Shown: in pieces, positions 44,183 through 53,628 of the stretch
Layout: every line of letters starts with the position of its first letter
Numbering within the stretch: the stretch's first letter is position 1
From: Chryseobacterium sp. W4I1
Lineage (GTDB): Bacteria; Bacteroidota; Bacteroidia; Flavobacteriales; Weeksellaceae
DNA: 64,000 nucleotides
Assembly: GCF_030816115.1 (NCBI RefSeq)
Contig: NZ_JAUSXQ010000001.1
Span: forward strand, 1,116,001 to 1,180,000
Direction: 5' to 3'
Translations under genes and position numbers: made by a program
The notes under the pieces: generated by a model
Told to the model about the DNA's origin: nothing
Seen by the model: the letters and a program-made list of their open reading frames with translations, nothing else
The model's database searches: none

Positions 44183-44971
44183 ATGAATATTCAACTTTTA
44201 TCAAAGAATGCATTAGTAGGAGCAGCTACTCAGGGGATTGGCTTAGGAATCGCATTGGAGCTTGCCAAATGTGGCGCCAACGTTACAGTGATGGCCCGCA
44301 ATGAAATGAAACTAAAGAATATAGTATCTTCACTTCCTGTAATTGATTCTAACCAGAAACACCAGTATCTGGTCGCAGATTTCTCTGATTTTGAGAGCTA
44401 CAGAAAAACTATTTCTGGCTATTTCAGCAAGAATTCTATAGATATTCTCGTCAATAATACCAACGGCCCGGAGCCTGGACTAGCTATTGATAAAAAAGTA
44501 AATGATTATCAGAAAGCATTTGACCTGCTTTTTAAAACAGTCTGTGAAACCACACTGCTGGCTTTGCCACACATGATCAAACAAAAAAACGGGCGTATCA
44601 TTAATGTTTCTTCTTTATCTGTAAAAGAACCGATCAATAATTTATCTCTTTCAAATTCTATCCGTTCTGCGGTAATTGCCTGGGCAAAGACCTTATCCAA
44701 TGAAGTTGCTCAGCATCATATCACGGTAAATAATATTCTGACCGGGTATTTCGATACAGAACGTATTCAGAATCTGATCAGCCATGAATCTCAGCTGACA
44801 GGCAAATCTCAGGAAGAAATAAAAAAGGCAAGAGAAAATAAAATTCCAATGAAAAGACTTGGGAAGACTGAAGAATATGGACATCTGGCAGCTTTTCTGG
44901 CCTCAGAATATTCATCCTATCTCACCGGAACCAGCATTCCTCTGGATGGTGGGTTGAATAATACGTATTAA
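44183..44971 (+). CDS. SDR-fold protein lacking the usual catalytic Tyr and Lys
   Basis: A 262-residue SDR. The cofactor region reads GAATQGIGLG, NNTNG replaces NNAG, and Ser is kept in NVSSLSVK. Where Tyr-x3-Lys is expected the sequence is SNSIR (LSLSNSIRSAVIAWAKTL), so the Tyr is Ser and the Lys is Arg. The C-terminal TGTSIPLDGG is normal. This altered site is shared by a known divergent SDR branch, so it is probably not decay, but the standard mechanism cannot apply. It is a single gene with no close partner. Confidence 0.85.
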   Translation: MNIQLLSKNALVGAATQGIGLGIALELAKCGANVTVMARNEMKLKNIVSSLPVIDSNQKHQYLVADFSDFESYRKTISGYFSKNSIDILVNNTNGPEPGLAIDKKVNDYQKAFDLLFKTVCETTLLALPHMIKQKNGRIINVSSLSVKEPINNLSLSNSIRSAVIAWAKTLSNEVAQHHITVNNILTGYFDTERIQNLISHESQLTGKSQEEIKKARENKIPMKRLGKTEEYGHLAAFLASEYSSYLTGTSIPLDGGLNNTY

Positions 44972-45080
44972 ATTTAAAATTAAGTGAAAACCTGCAGCAT
45001 CAGGATATTTTTGCTTTTTACTTTCATTGATTTTCCGTAGTTTCACTTTCCTTTAACAAAGAATACCATCACAGGCTTTT

Positions 45081-45951
45081 ATGAAAAGAAACTTTATCAA
45101 TTAGGAAGAATTATCCGATAAATTCTGGAACATTGAATGTTCAGGAAAACGACAGGCCATAACTTTTGGAAAAGCCGGAACAAAAGGCAGAGAAACCATT
45201 AAAGAATTTGCAGATGAAAATGAATGCATCAAAGAATCCGAAAAGCTGATTGCCCAGAAAATAAAAGAAAGGTTACACCGAAATTCCGGAAAACGGGGAG
45301 GTTCCTAAAAAGAAAGAACTTTCTGAAAATGAAAAAGCAGATATTTATTTCTGGGAAGCTATTGAGAAATCCAATAAATATAAAAAAGCCCACTGGAGTG
45401 AATATGATGTAGATGAACACATTGAAAACCTGACCGATCATTTATCGAAATTTGGAAAGGAGAGAATGATACTTTTCGAAAAAACACTGCAGGAAAAGCT
45501 GGCTGAATTGTATACAGCTAAAATAGCAGAACTCTCCATTATTCTTGAATCCGATTTTACAAATGAAAACGGAGTTTACACATTCGATAATTATCTTTCG
45601 GATGACGGATTTTTGTATTTCAGATGCTGGTTGCTGTTAAAAGGAAAAGAGCTTTTTGAAGATATAAAATCAAATATTCAGTCATTCGTAAACGGAAAAT
45701 ACAGTTTTGATATCGCAGACTGCTGGGCAGAAGGTTTGCTTTATGTTGCCGATGATGCGTATGCACAAAATCATGATGATGAAGAATCTATCATAAAAGA
45801 TACGGTATATGAATTGTATCCTGAAAACGATTATGACGGTATGGAACGGAGCCTGAATCGTGAGCCCAAAGGCGGTGCCGATCTGCAGAAAATGTACCCG
45901 AAGCTGGTCAAAGAGATAGGTGAATTAAGAAGTATTTCAACTCCAAAATAA
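45081..45951 (+). pseudogene. WGR-domain plus DUF4240 protein, disrupted
   Basis: From ATG 45081 the frame meets TAG at codon 8 (45102-45104), then reads a WGR domain (FWNIECSGKRQAITFGKAGT, KGRETIKEFADENE). A frame change near 45261-45272 (one extra A, likely in the AAAA at 45263-45266) leads to YTEIPENGEVPKKKE and the DUF4240 domain (IYFWEAIEKSN, DDGFLYFRCWLLLKG, DIADCWAEGLLYV), which ends at 45951. So there are two lesions, a nonsense codon and a frameshift. An intact frame from 45466 covers most of DUF4240 only. WGR domains bind nucleic acids in PARPs, but bacterial roles are unclear. Confidence 0.8.
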
Positions 45952-46139
45952 TAAGCCTGCTTAAATTTAAAATCTTTTTTATTTTAAACTATTAAGGAAC
46001 TTCAAAGACGGAGAACCTTCTGACCGGGAATAAACTTTTCTGAATTCTACGCTGATTTCAGACTGTAAAAACGGAAAATTCAAGATGGAGTAATAATTAT
46101 TTTGGATATTCATGTAATAGTTCTCCAGTCCGGGTTGTC

Positions 46140-46165
46140 ATACTATGTATTGAATTACATAGTAT
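46140..46165. promoter_or_regulatory. Perfect inverted repeat abutting the DUF2723 start codon
   Basis: ATACTATGTA, 6-base loop TTGAAT, TACATAGTAT, with the ATG directly after. It could be an operator or an RNA hairpin that hides the start codon. Confidence 0.65.
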
Positions 46166-49100
46166 ATGAAGCACTGGTCTTTTAAAAAATGGAACACCGT
46201 TTTAGGATGGGTACTGTTCACAATTGCGCTGATCACCTATCTTTCCACCATGGAGCATTATCTCAGTTTCTGGGATTGTGGTGAGTACATTTCCTCAGCA
46301 GTAAAACTTGAAGTAACGCATGCTCCCGGAGCTGCCTTATTCCAGATTGTGGGTTCTGTGGCCAGCATATTTGCAGCTGGAAATGAACAGAACTATGCCA
46401 TTGTGATCAACGCAATGTCGTCGCTTTTTAGTGCATTTACCATTTTGTTTCTGTTCTGGACGATCACCCATTTCGTAAGAAGACTACTGAATAAAGATTT
46501 TGAAGAAATAACCCAGCATCAGAAGATTTCTATTCTTTTTGCAGGAGCTATAGGTGCATTATGCTTTACATTTTCAGATACGTTTTGGTTTTCGGCGGTA
46601 GAAGGGGAAGTATATTCCATGGCTTCTATGTTTATTGCACTTTTAGTGTGGCTGATCACCAAATGGGAAAATGAATACCTGGCCAAAGACAGTGAAAGAT
46701 GGATCATCCTTATTTTCTTTGTATTGGGACTTTCAGTTGGGGTACACATGATGGGGATGCTTGCAGTTCCAGCCGTTTGTCTGGTGTATTACGCAAGAAA
46801 TTACAAATTTACCTGGAAGAACTTTATCTGGGCCAATGCAATAACGCTTGGAATCCTGATCATTGTTTTTAAAATTATCTTCCCGCTGATCATGACGATG
46901 TTCGGAAGACTGGAAATATTCTTTGTGAACGGACTTGGACTTCCTTTCCACTCAGGTACGATTGCAGCATTTATTCTCATGATTCTCCTATCTTATTTCA
47001 TGATTAAATATGCCAGGAAAGCAAAAAGAAATATCTATCAAACAGTGGCTTTGTCAGTAGTGTATATGATTATCGGTTTCTCATGCTGGATGGTCATTCC
47101 CATCAGAGCGAACGCAAATCCTCCGATGAACCTTAACGATCCGGATACTGCTATCGGTATGCTGGATTATTATAACAGAGAGCAGTATGGAGACTGGCCA
47201 ACGATTTATGGACAGAATTACACTGCTTTCCTTGATGCCAACGGGATTGAAAAGAACGAAGACGGAAGTTTTAAGACCCAGAAAACAGGTGAGATCTATG
47301 AAAAAGATGAAAAAACCGGAACCTACAGAAAGACAGGTGACCGTTTCAATTATATTTTCAGTCAATCTCAGATCAGCTTAATGCCCAGAATGTTCAATCA
47401 GGATAAGGATGTGATGGCGAACTACATTTCAATGTATGGAGCTCCGGACTTTACCTTCAATGATGCCAATGAAGAAGTGGCAGATAATCCTCAGGCCAAG
47501 CAGATCTTTGACGAATTGAGAGGTAAGTATGAAGATAAATCCATTACTGCAGCAGATTATTTAAAGGTTAAACCTTACAATCTGATCAATGTTCAAAAGC
47601 CTTCACTAGCTCAGAATATGGACTATTTCATTACATTCCAAAACGGTTATTATTTTGTAAGATACCTGATGTGGAATTTCGTGGGAAGGCAGAACGATCT
47701 GGAAGGAAACATGGAAAACACTAAAGGTAACTGGATCTCCGGGATTTCTTTTATCGACAATGCTTTATTAGGGAATCAGGATAAAATGCCTGCTAAATTC
47801 AAGAATGAAAGTACGGTAAAATTCTTCTTTTTACCATTGATATTAGGATTAATCGGTTTCTTTTTCCAGCTGAACAGAGACTTTGGAAGATTCTATGCAC
47901 TTCTTTCCCTATTTGTTTTAACGAGTGTCGGAATTGTTTTTTATACCGGTGTAAAACCTTTTGAAGTAAGGGAAAGAGATTATGCAATGGTAGGCTCTTT
48001 TTATGCTTTTGCCATTTGGATCGGGATGGGAGCCGGTGCTATTTTATGGTTGATTCAATCTAAAGTAAAATCAAATACGGTCAATATTGCATTAGGAATT
48101 ATTTTGCTGGGTATACCTTTTATGATGGGTTTTCAAAATTATACACCCCATGACAGAAGCAAAAAATCTGCAGCAAGGGATTACGCCTTTTCATTTCTGA
48201 AATCACTTTCCAAAGATGATATTATTTTTATTTACGGCGACAACGATACTTTTCCGGTTTGGGCTATTCAGGAGACAGAACGGTTCCGCGATGATGTAAA
48301 AACTGTAAATTTTACACTTTTAGCGACTCCCTGGTACATAGATCAGGTGAAAAGAAAAACATACAATGCAGCAGGAATTCCCACTCAACTGAACCATGAA
48401 GATTACAGAGATGGGGTGAACGACCAGATCTATATGATGAAAAAAGAAGACTGGGAGGGATTTTTCTCCATGTTAAAAGAGCAGGGCGTTCCGGATACCG
48501 AATTCCAAGCATTTAGAAAATACCTTACCCAGGATTCATTAACGCTGAAAGAGGCAGTTAGCTTTCTGAAAATTAAAACCCCTGAAAAAGATGAGCTTCT
48601 GAAAATGTATTTCGGGGAAGAAAAGTTTGAGCAGTACAATATTCTTCCGGTGAATAAATTCATTCTTCCTGTTAACAAAGAAAATGCTTTAAAAGCAGGA
48701 ATTATCACTCAGGCTGATCTTCCGAATGTTGTGAACCAGATCATGATCACCTACAAAGGAAACACCCTTTACAAAAATAACCTTATGATCATGGATATGC
48801 TCGCAAACTTCGACTGGAAACGTCCGATCAACTTCTCATCAGGAGGGATTTACGACAGCGAAAATATTTTCTATCTTGATGAATATCTCCAGTTTGAAGG
48901 GTTCAGCTATAAGCTGGTGCCCATACATACAGCTCAAGGTCCGGATGGTGATACAGGCAGGGTAGATGTCAATTCACTTTATCATATTGTGAAAAGTTTC
49001 AAATGGGGAAATTTTAAGGATCTCAGTATTCATTATGATGAAGCAGCCACTTCAAATATCATGGGTTACAGGATGACCGCAGGCAGAGCAGCTTCAAAAT

Positions 49101-49651
49101 TGGCATTAAGTGGACAGAAGGAAAAAGCTCTGGAAATATTGGATCTGGTTTCAAAAGAAATTCCTGCTGAAAAATACAATGATCCACGTTCATTAAGTTC
49201 AATTGTAACTGGATATATCATAGCAGGGCAGGAGCAGAAAGGGCTTCAACTGGCAAAAATCCTGGAAAAGGATATCTTTGATGAATACGATTATTATCTG
49301 AGTCTTTCATCGGCATTCCAGAAACAGTCGGCCAGACAGATGAGAGTGAAACCCATGGAATATTCTATGGTAGTTTCTGCAGTGACTGATGCTTACCAAA
49401 AATTGGGGCAGGATGATAAAGCCTACGCATACCTTGTAAAATCTATAGAGCCGATTGATAAAAAATTCAATGTTTTCATCAGGGAGCTTCAGCAGATGGG
49501 GAAAGAAAAAGCGGTAAAGGAATCCGAAAATATACAGAAAATCACTCCTTTTTACCAGTATTTATTTGATGTGATGAAACCTTTTGATTCTACCTATTCC
49601 AAAGAAAAAGAAGAGCAAATTACCCGGGCAATGATCAAAGTAACCCAATAG
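46166..49651 (+). CDS. DUF2723 integral membrane glycosyltransferase-like protein
   Basis: A 1161-residue protein. The N-terminal half has about ten membrane helices; the first loop carries the family hallmark FWDCGEYISSAVKLEVTHAP, with the acidic residues expected at the active site of a GT-C enzyme. More helices occur at about 560-690. The C-terminal 470 residues are soluble, include YGDNDTFPVWAIQ, and end in a helical, TPR-like part. DUF2723 proteins resemble protein O-mannosyltransferases, and a role in O-glycosylation of exported proteins is inferred. A perfect inverted repeat abuts the start codon and a strong terminator follows. Confidence 0.9.
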   Translation: MKHWSFKKWNTVLGWVLFTIALITYLSTMEHYLSFWDCGEYISSAVKLEVTHAPGAALFQIVGSVASIFAAGNEQNYAIVINAMSSLFSAFTILFLFWTITHFVRRLLNKDFEEITQHQKISILFAGAIGALCFTFSDTFWFSAVEGEVYSMASMFIALLVWLITKWENEYLAKDSERWIILIFFVLGLSVGVHMMGMLAVPAVCLVYYARNYKFTWKNFIWANAITLGILIIVFKIIFPLIMTMFGRLEIFFVNGLGLPFHSGTIAAFILMILLSYFMIKYARKAKRNIYQTVALSVVYMIIGFSCWMVIPIRANANPPMNLNDPDTAIGMLDYYNREQYGDWPTIYGQNYTAFLDANGIEKNEDGSFKTQKTGEIYEKDEKTGTYRKTGDRFNYIFSQSQISLMPRMFNQDKDVMANYISMYGAPDFTFNDANEEVADNPQAKQIFDELRGKYEDKSITAADYLKVKPYNLINVQKPSLAQNMDYFITFQNGYYFVRYLMWNFVGRQNDLEGNMENTKGNWISGISFIDNALLGNQDKMPAKFKNESTVKFFFLPLILGLIGFFFQLNRDFGRFYALLSLFVLTSVGIVFYTGVKPFEVRERDYAMVGSFYAFAIWIGMGAGAILWLIQSKVKSNTVNIALGIILLGIPFMMGFQNYTPHDRSKKSAARDYAFSFLKSLSKDDIIFIYGDNDTFPVWAIQETERFRDDVKTVNFTLLATPWYIDQVKRKTYNAAGIPTQLNHEDYRDGVNDQIYMMKKEDWEGFFSMLKEQGVPDTEFQAFRKYLTQDSLTLKEAVSFLKIKTPEKDELLKMYFGEEKFEQYNILPVNKFILPVNKENALKAGIITQADLPNVVNQIMITYKGNTLYKNNLMIMDMLANFDWKRPINFSSGGIYDSENIFYLDEYLQFEGFSYKLVPIHTAQGPDGDTGRVDVNSLYHIVKSFKWGNFKDLSIHYDEAATSNIMGYRMTAGRAASKLALSGQKEKALEILDLVSKEIPAEKYNDPRSLSSIVTGYIIAGQEQKGLQLAKILEKDIFDEYDYYLSLSSAFQKQSARQMRVKPMEYSMVVSAVTDAYQKLGQDDKAYAYLVKSIEPIDKKFNVFIRELQQMGKEKAVKESENIQKITPFYQYLFDVMKPFDSTYSKEKEEQITRAMIKVTQ

Positions 49652-49671
49652 TTTGATGCCCAATAAATCAA

Positions 49672-49698
49672 AAAAGTCCGGTACATTACCGGACTTTT
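49672..49698. terminator. Bidirectional terminator between DUF2723 and VOC genes
   Basis: A 10-bp GC-rich stem (AAGTCCGGTA with TACCGGACTT), 3-base loop, flanked by As on the left and Ts on the right, so it can act on both convergent genes. Confidence 0.88.
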
Positions 49699-49739
49699 AT
49701 ATTGCTGTAAAATTTATTCCTGATGAATTATAAAAACGG

Positions 49740-50117
49740 TTAATCAATTGGCTCCCATAACTGAATTTTATTCCCCTCAAGATCCAGGATATGCAGAAAC
49801 TTTCCATAATCATACGTTTCGATACTGTCAAGAATCGTCACATTTTCCTTTTTCAATTCTTCTGCCAGTGCCTCCAGGTTTTCTACCCTGTAATTAATCA
49901 TAAAATCTTTTGCAGACGGTTCAAAATATTTTGTGGTCTCCGCAAAAGGAGCCCATTGTGTCAGTCCTTTTTTGGAGGTGTCTTCACTTTCACGCCATTC
50001 AAAACTGGTTCCGTATGGACTTGTTTCAAGGCCAAGATGCGTTTTGTACCAATCGTTCATTGCATTAGGATCTTTTGATTTGAAAAGGATGCCCCCGATT
50101 CCTGTTACTTTTTTCAT
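49740..50117 (-). CDS. VOC-family (glyoxalase-like) protein
   Basis: The second Met (50117) gives 125 residues starting MKKVTGIGGILFKSKDP, the normal start of this family; the frame extends 16 residues further upstream but that part is not conserved in style. One VOC domain: WYKTHLGLETS early and LHILDLEGNKIQLWEP at the end, where the Glu/Asp and His could bind metal. Family members isomerise or open small substrates or bind antibiotics. Substrate unknown. A possible -7 box (TATATTTG on the minus strand at 50187-50180) lies upstream. Confidence 0.86.
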   Translation of the reverse strand: MKKVTGIGGILFKSKDPNAMNDWYKTHLGLETSPYGTSFEWRESEDTSKKGLTQWAPFAETTKYFEPSAKDFMINYRVENLEALAEELKKENVTILDSIETYDYGKFLHILDLEGNKIQLWEPID

Positions 50118-50320
50118 GTTATTTTTTTTATCGTTAAATGTAATGTCCGGGAAGCCAGTTTGCACTTCTTCCTGTTTTTCAAATATATGTAAAACTTTTC
50201 ACCGGAATATTCTTAATGATTAAGGTGGGGATAAATTCAATCTCAAATCAACGTCAATGAGCAAGCATAGAGCAGTGATGTAGTCTTCAGGCCTGGACGA
50301 AATTAAACATCAAAACTGGT

Positions 50321-51481
50321 TCAATGCCCTCCGAAAAACTCCAGCATGGTTTCTAATGCCGTTTCAGAGTGCATTTTATCCCCGTTTTCTAAAGATTCCT
50401 GAATGGCTTCAGTTGCTCTTTTACGCATTTCAGTTTCATAATAAGCGATCGCTTCCTGTAAGGTACCGAACTGATCAGAAGTTAAGCATTTGCTCAATTC
50501 CATCGCATCAAGCATCGCCATATTGGCACCTTCCCCGGCAAACGGTGGCATTACGTGCGCTGCATCTCCTAGCAAGGTCAGATTAGGAAGTGTTTTCCAT
50601 CCCTGTTCCAAAGGCATATAATAGATTGGCCGGGGAATGAAAGGAATTGCTGCATTCTGGAAAAGTTCATACCAGATGCTGTTCCACTCAGAATATTCAT
50701 TTTTAAACCATTCCAGCATCTGTTTCTGATCAGAAAAGTCCAGTCCGCTTTCCGCTGCCCAGTTTTCATCAGCCCTGAAGCTTGCATAAAATCCCAGATT
50801 ACCATCGCCTTTCTGGCCGAGAAGAAGGTTCTTATGATTTCCAAAAGCCATGATTTTTCCGTTTTTTATCAGCGATTTGATCTGTGGAGCATTAATTTCT
50901 GCATCATCAATATTTCCTTCAAGCATTAATATGCCAGAATAGATCGGTTTGAGGTCTGTAAGGTAAGGACGGATCCTGGAATTTGCCCCGTCTGCTGCAA
51001 TAACAAGGTCTGCATAGGCTGAAAAACCGTTTTTAAAATGCAGCAGCCATCCTCCGTTTTGGGCTTCCATTGAAATAAAATGGCTATCCCATACCACCGT
51101 TCCAGGTTTTAAAGAATCCAGAAGCATATTCCTTAAAGGTCGCCGGTCTATCTCAGGACGGAAATAGGCGTTGCCGAAATCTTCATCAGGCTTTGTTTCA
51201 TGATCACTGAAAAATATTGCTGCCTGCTCATTGACGATCAGGGTTTTGTCTGCACCGGGACGGAAGTTCTGCTTGAATTCTTCCAACAGATGGGCTCCTT
51301 TTAAAGCTGCCATTCCGGAATCTTCATGCATGTCGAGTGGAGAACCCTGGACTCTGGCGCTTCTATTAAGATCTCTTTCATATACCTTTACATCTGCATT
51401 GTTCAACTGTAAAAGTCTGGCCAGCGTTAGCCCTCCCGGGCCACCGCCTATAATGGCTACTGATTTATTTTCTATTAACAT
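50321..51481 (-). CDS. FAD-dependent monooxygenase related to TetX
   Basis: A 386-residue flavoprotein monooxygenase. The FAD motif IIGGGPGGLTLARLL is at about 10-24, the second nucleotide motif VIAADGANSRIR near 160-172 and the third, LLGDAAHVMPPFAGEGANMA, near 305-324. The last is almost the same as in tetracycline-inactivating TetX (GDAAHLMPPFAGQGVN), and the overall layout and length also match. Whether it acts on tetracyclines is not known; chromosomal relatives exist in flavobacteria. No mobile element flanks it. It lies 25 bases after an AraC-type regulator on the same strand. Confidence 0.88.
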   Translation of the reverse strand: MLIENKSVAIIGGGPGGLTLARLLQLNNADVKVYERDLNRSARVQGSPLDMHEDSGMAALKGAHLLEEFKQNFRPGADKTLIVNEQAAIFFSDHETKPDEDFGNAYFRPEIDRRPLRNMLLDSLKPGTVVWDSHFISMEAQNGGWLLHFKNGFSAYADLVIAADGANSRIRPYLTDLKPIYSGILMLEGNIDDAEINAPQIKSLIKNGKIMAFGNHKNLLLGQKGDGNLGFYASFRADENWAAESGLDFSDQKQMLEWFKNEYSEWNSIWYELFQNAAIPFIPRPIYYMPLEQGWKTLPNLTLLGDAAHVMPPFAGEGANMAMLDAMELSKCLTSDQFGTLQEAIAYYETEMRKRATEAIQESLENGDKMHSETALETMLEFFGGH

Positions 51482-51506
51482 TTTGAATCATTTTACTGAA
51501 GCAAAA

Positions 51507-52262
51507 TTATTTCTCTTTCAAAACAGATAATAGTATAAATCGGTCATTTTTATTTTTGGATAATTCTTTCGGGGCAACCCCTGAAAATTTCTTAATCTCT
51601 TTGATAAAATGGGTCTGATCAGCAAAATTGAGTTCAGGAAACAGCTTACCTTCTGCAATATGCTGTAATGAAGCTCTGAAACGAAGAATGGTAGAGTAGG
51701 CTTTTAAAGAAAGTCCAAACTGCTGGGTAAAATAACGGTTAATCTGCCGACTGCTCCAGCCAGTTTTTTCTGAAAGCTCTTTCACACTTGTTTCGCCATT
51801 CGATGAATAGATGAGTTCAAAGAGTCTGCGTTTTCTTTCATCAACCGTTTCAGGTAACCGTGCTCTTATTTTTGCTGTTATTTTTTGAGTGAATATTTCA
51901 AGATCTTTAAGATCATCATCATTCAGATTCCAGGAATCGTCATTCAGATTCTTACCGCTGTTCAGCAGATCTGCAATGGGAGTACACAGAATATATTCGA
52001 CAGCAAGCGGCCGGAAACTGACTGCAAAAGCAATTGTGTCAGGCGGAATACTTCTTTGTTCAGCTTCGGTTTCAAGCCCCAGAAGAATAGTAATGAACGG
52101 TTCCGATCCTGTTTTCATAAAAAACAGATCGATCCTGCCATCGGGTAACACAACGACTTCTTTAGTTTCATCCGACGGGTTATGAAACATTCCTATATTT
52201 TCTACAAATTCAGCAATCTGTTTTTCCGGCTGGATAAATTCGCAATAAAAACCGTTGGTCAT
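51507..52262 (-). CDS. AraC-family regulator upstream of the TetX-like gene
   Basis: A 251-residue regulator. The N-terminal 140 residues form a small ligand-type domain (VVLPDGRIDLFF is typical of the DUF6597 type). The C-terminal part, about 150-245, is an AraC HTH: VKELSEKTGWSSRQINRYFT, then FADQTHFIKEIKKFSGVAP, which is the second helix-turn-helix. It is the first gene of a two-gene unit with the TetX-like monooxygenase and has a consensus promoter. It may respond to a compound handled by that enzyme. Confidence 0.9.
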   Translation of the reverse strand: MTNGFYCEFIQPEKQIAEFVENIGMFHNPSDETKEVVVLPDGRIDLFFMKTGSEPFITILLGLETEAEQRSIPPDTIAFAVSFRPLAVEYILCTPIADLLNSGKNLNDDSWNLNDDDLKDLEIFTQKITAKIRARLPETVDERKRRLFELIYSSNGETSVKELSEKTGWSSRQINRYFTQQFGLSLKAYSTILRFRASLQHIAEGKLFPELNFADQTHFIKEIKKFSGVAPKELSKNKNDRFILLSVLKEK

Positions 52263-52310
52263 AAATAATCTGTCTGCTTTAAAATGATATTGATTTTATA
52301 AAGTAAGTTA

Positions 52311-52339
52311 CAAAAGTAAGTAATTGTAACAGAATTCAA
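52311..52339 (-). promoter_or_regulatory. Promoter of the AraC-TetX-like unit
   Basis: On the minus strand: TTG at 52339-52337, 18-base spacer, TACTTTTG at 52318-52311. It fits the Bacteroidota consensus. The repeats GTTAC (52307-52311) and GTAAC (52326-52330) overlap it and could be an operator. Confidence 0.7.
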
Positions 52340-52381
52340 TATAGAGTTCCATTTAAGCTCAACTATTGATGTACAGAAACG

Positions 52382-52412
52382 AAAAACGGCCTCAAAAAAT
52401 ATTTTGAGGCCG
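52382..52412 (-). terminator. Rho-independent terminator after the PI-PLC gene
   Basis: An 11-bp stem (CGGCCTCAAAA with TTTTGAGGCCG), 4-base loop; read on the minus strand it is followed by TTTTT. Confidence 0.88.
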
Positions 52413-52421
52413 CTTTATTGT

Positions 52422-53603
52422 TTATTTACAGTTGGTATTGATAGGATTTATCAGATAATCTTTATCCTGCGGAGGTTGTACGAAATAAGAGGTCCCATAC
52501 GTATTTCCGGGATGGAAAAAATCGGTAGAAATCACCTGCGATCCGCTGCTGAAGGCTGCTTTTGAGCGGGTAAAATCATTCACTTTAGCTTCATAGGTTT
52601 CAATGTCGGCTCTTGTTCTTACCATAAAACCCTGTTTTACCATAGCCTGAATTTCCTGCTGACGAACTATGGCATTATCTCTTAAAATAAAGGCTGCAAA
52701 ACTGTCATCGGGCTCACTTTCCATAAACATGAGTCTTTTCTCCAAAGAACCATTGATGAGATAAGGGTTGTTTTTGGTAGATAAAGTGCCTGCACTTCCG
52801 GGCAGCAGCATGAAGATGAATTTCCCTTTACTATCTTGTACTTTTGGCCAGTTGTTGTGTGTCACAGCTTCACGCAGTGTAGCAAATTGACCCTGAATTT
52901 CTTTAGGAGTAATGATCTTATCTTTTCCAAGATATTTTATGATTTCTGCATCCAGCTCGTCATAAGCTTTTTGAGTAAAAGGTAAAACCTGGGTAGGATT
53001 CGAAAAAATAGGAAATCCTGAATCCTTAGCTTCAACCATAATAAATATAGTGGTATGCTGAGGATGCTGATCTGACCATTGACGGAGTTCCGTTAAAGCA
53101 TCTTTTAATGTAGGATAATGAGACCTGAAATCAATATCTGCCATGTGCAGCACTTTAAATCCAGGTTTTTCCAGACCTTTTGTGTTGTGAGGAGCAAGGT
53201 CTTTTACTCCCTTCTCCTGTAATACCCGGTATGAAGCAGGATGATTGAAACGGTTGCCGTCCGGATCATAATATACATCCAGTTCTAAACCCCGAAGATT
53301 GGCATTCAGCTGTTGAACAAAATCGGGATGGTTATAATTAAGAGCATCCTGAAAATCCATTCCATTGGGATGGTATTCCTGGAACTTGGCCTTCTGTTCG
53401 GAGGACATCGAGGAATCGTATTTTTTCATCAGATTCCTGATGATTGGGGTTGCCAGATCCAGTACTTTAGGATCTACAGGTTCTGCATAAGAATTGTGGG
53501 TTCCTACTACCTGAATCTGATTAATTCTGATGTCTTTACATTTTTCCTGAGCATGGAAAAGGCTAGCCGCACCTAATGCAGCGGTATACATATATTTTTT
53601 CAT
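52422..53603 (-). CDS. Calcium-dependent phosphoinositide phospholipase C-like protein
   Basis: A 393-residue protein with a signal peptide (about 1-18, cleavage near FHAQ). The PI-PLC-type active site is visible: VVGTHNSYAEP (first catalytic His near residue 36), GLELDVYYDPDG (Glu and Asp as metal ligands) and VLHMADIDFRS (second His). This is the bacterial C1-like group of PI-PLC enzymes. It cleaves phosphodiester bonds of inositol phospholipids or related compounds. It is downstream of a TonB receptor on the same strand, 25 bases apart, so the two probably form an operon. Confidence 0.9.
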   Translation of the reverse strand: MKKYMYTAALGAASLFHAQEKCKDIRINQIQVVGTHNSYAEPVDPKVLDLATPIIRNLMKKYDSSMSSEQKAKFQEYHPNGMDFQDALNYNHPDFVQQLNANLRGLELDVYYDPDGNRFNHPASYRVLQEKGVKDLAPHNTKGLEKPGFKVLHMADIDFRSHYPTLKDALTELRQWSDQHPQHTTIFIMVEAKDSGFPIFSNPTQVLPFTQKAYDELDAEIIKYLGKDKIITPKEIQGQFATLREAVTHNNWPKVQDSKGKFIFMLLPGSAGTLSTKNNPYLINGSLEKRLMFMESEPDDSFAAFILRDNAIVRQQEIQAMVKQGFMVRTRADIETYEAKVNDFTRSKAAFSSGSQVISTDFFHPGNTYGTSYFVQPPQDKDYLINPINTNCK

Positions 53604-53628
53604 AAAAATTGATAATTATAAAGTTGTA

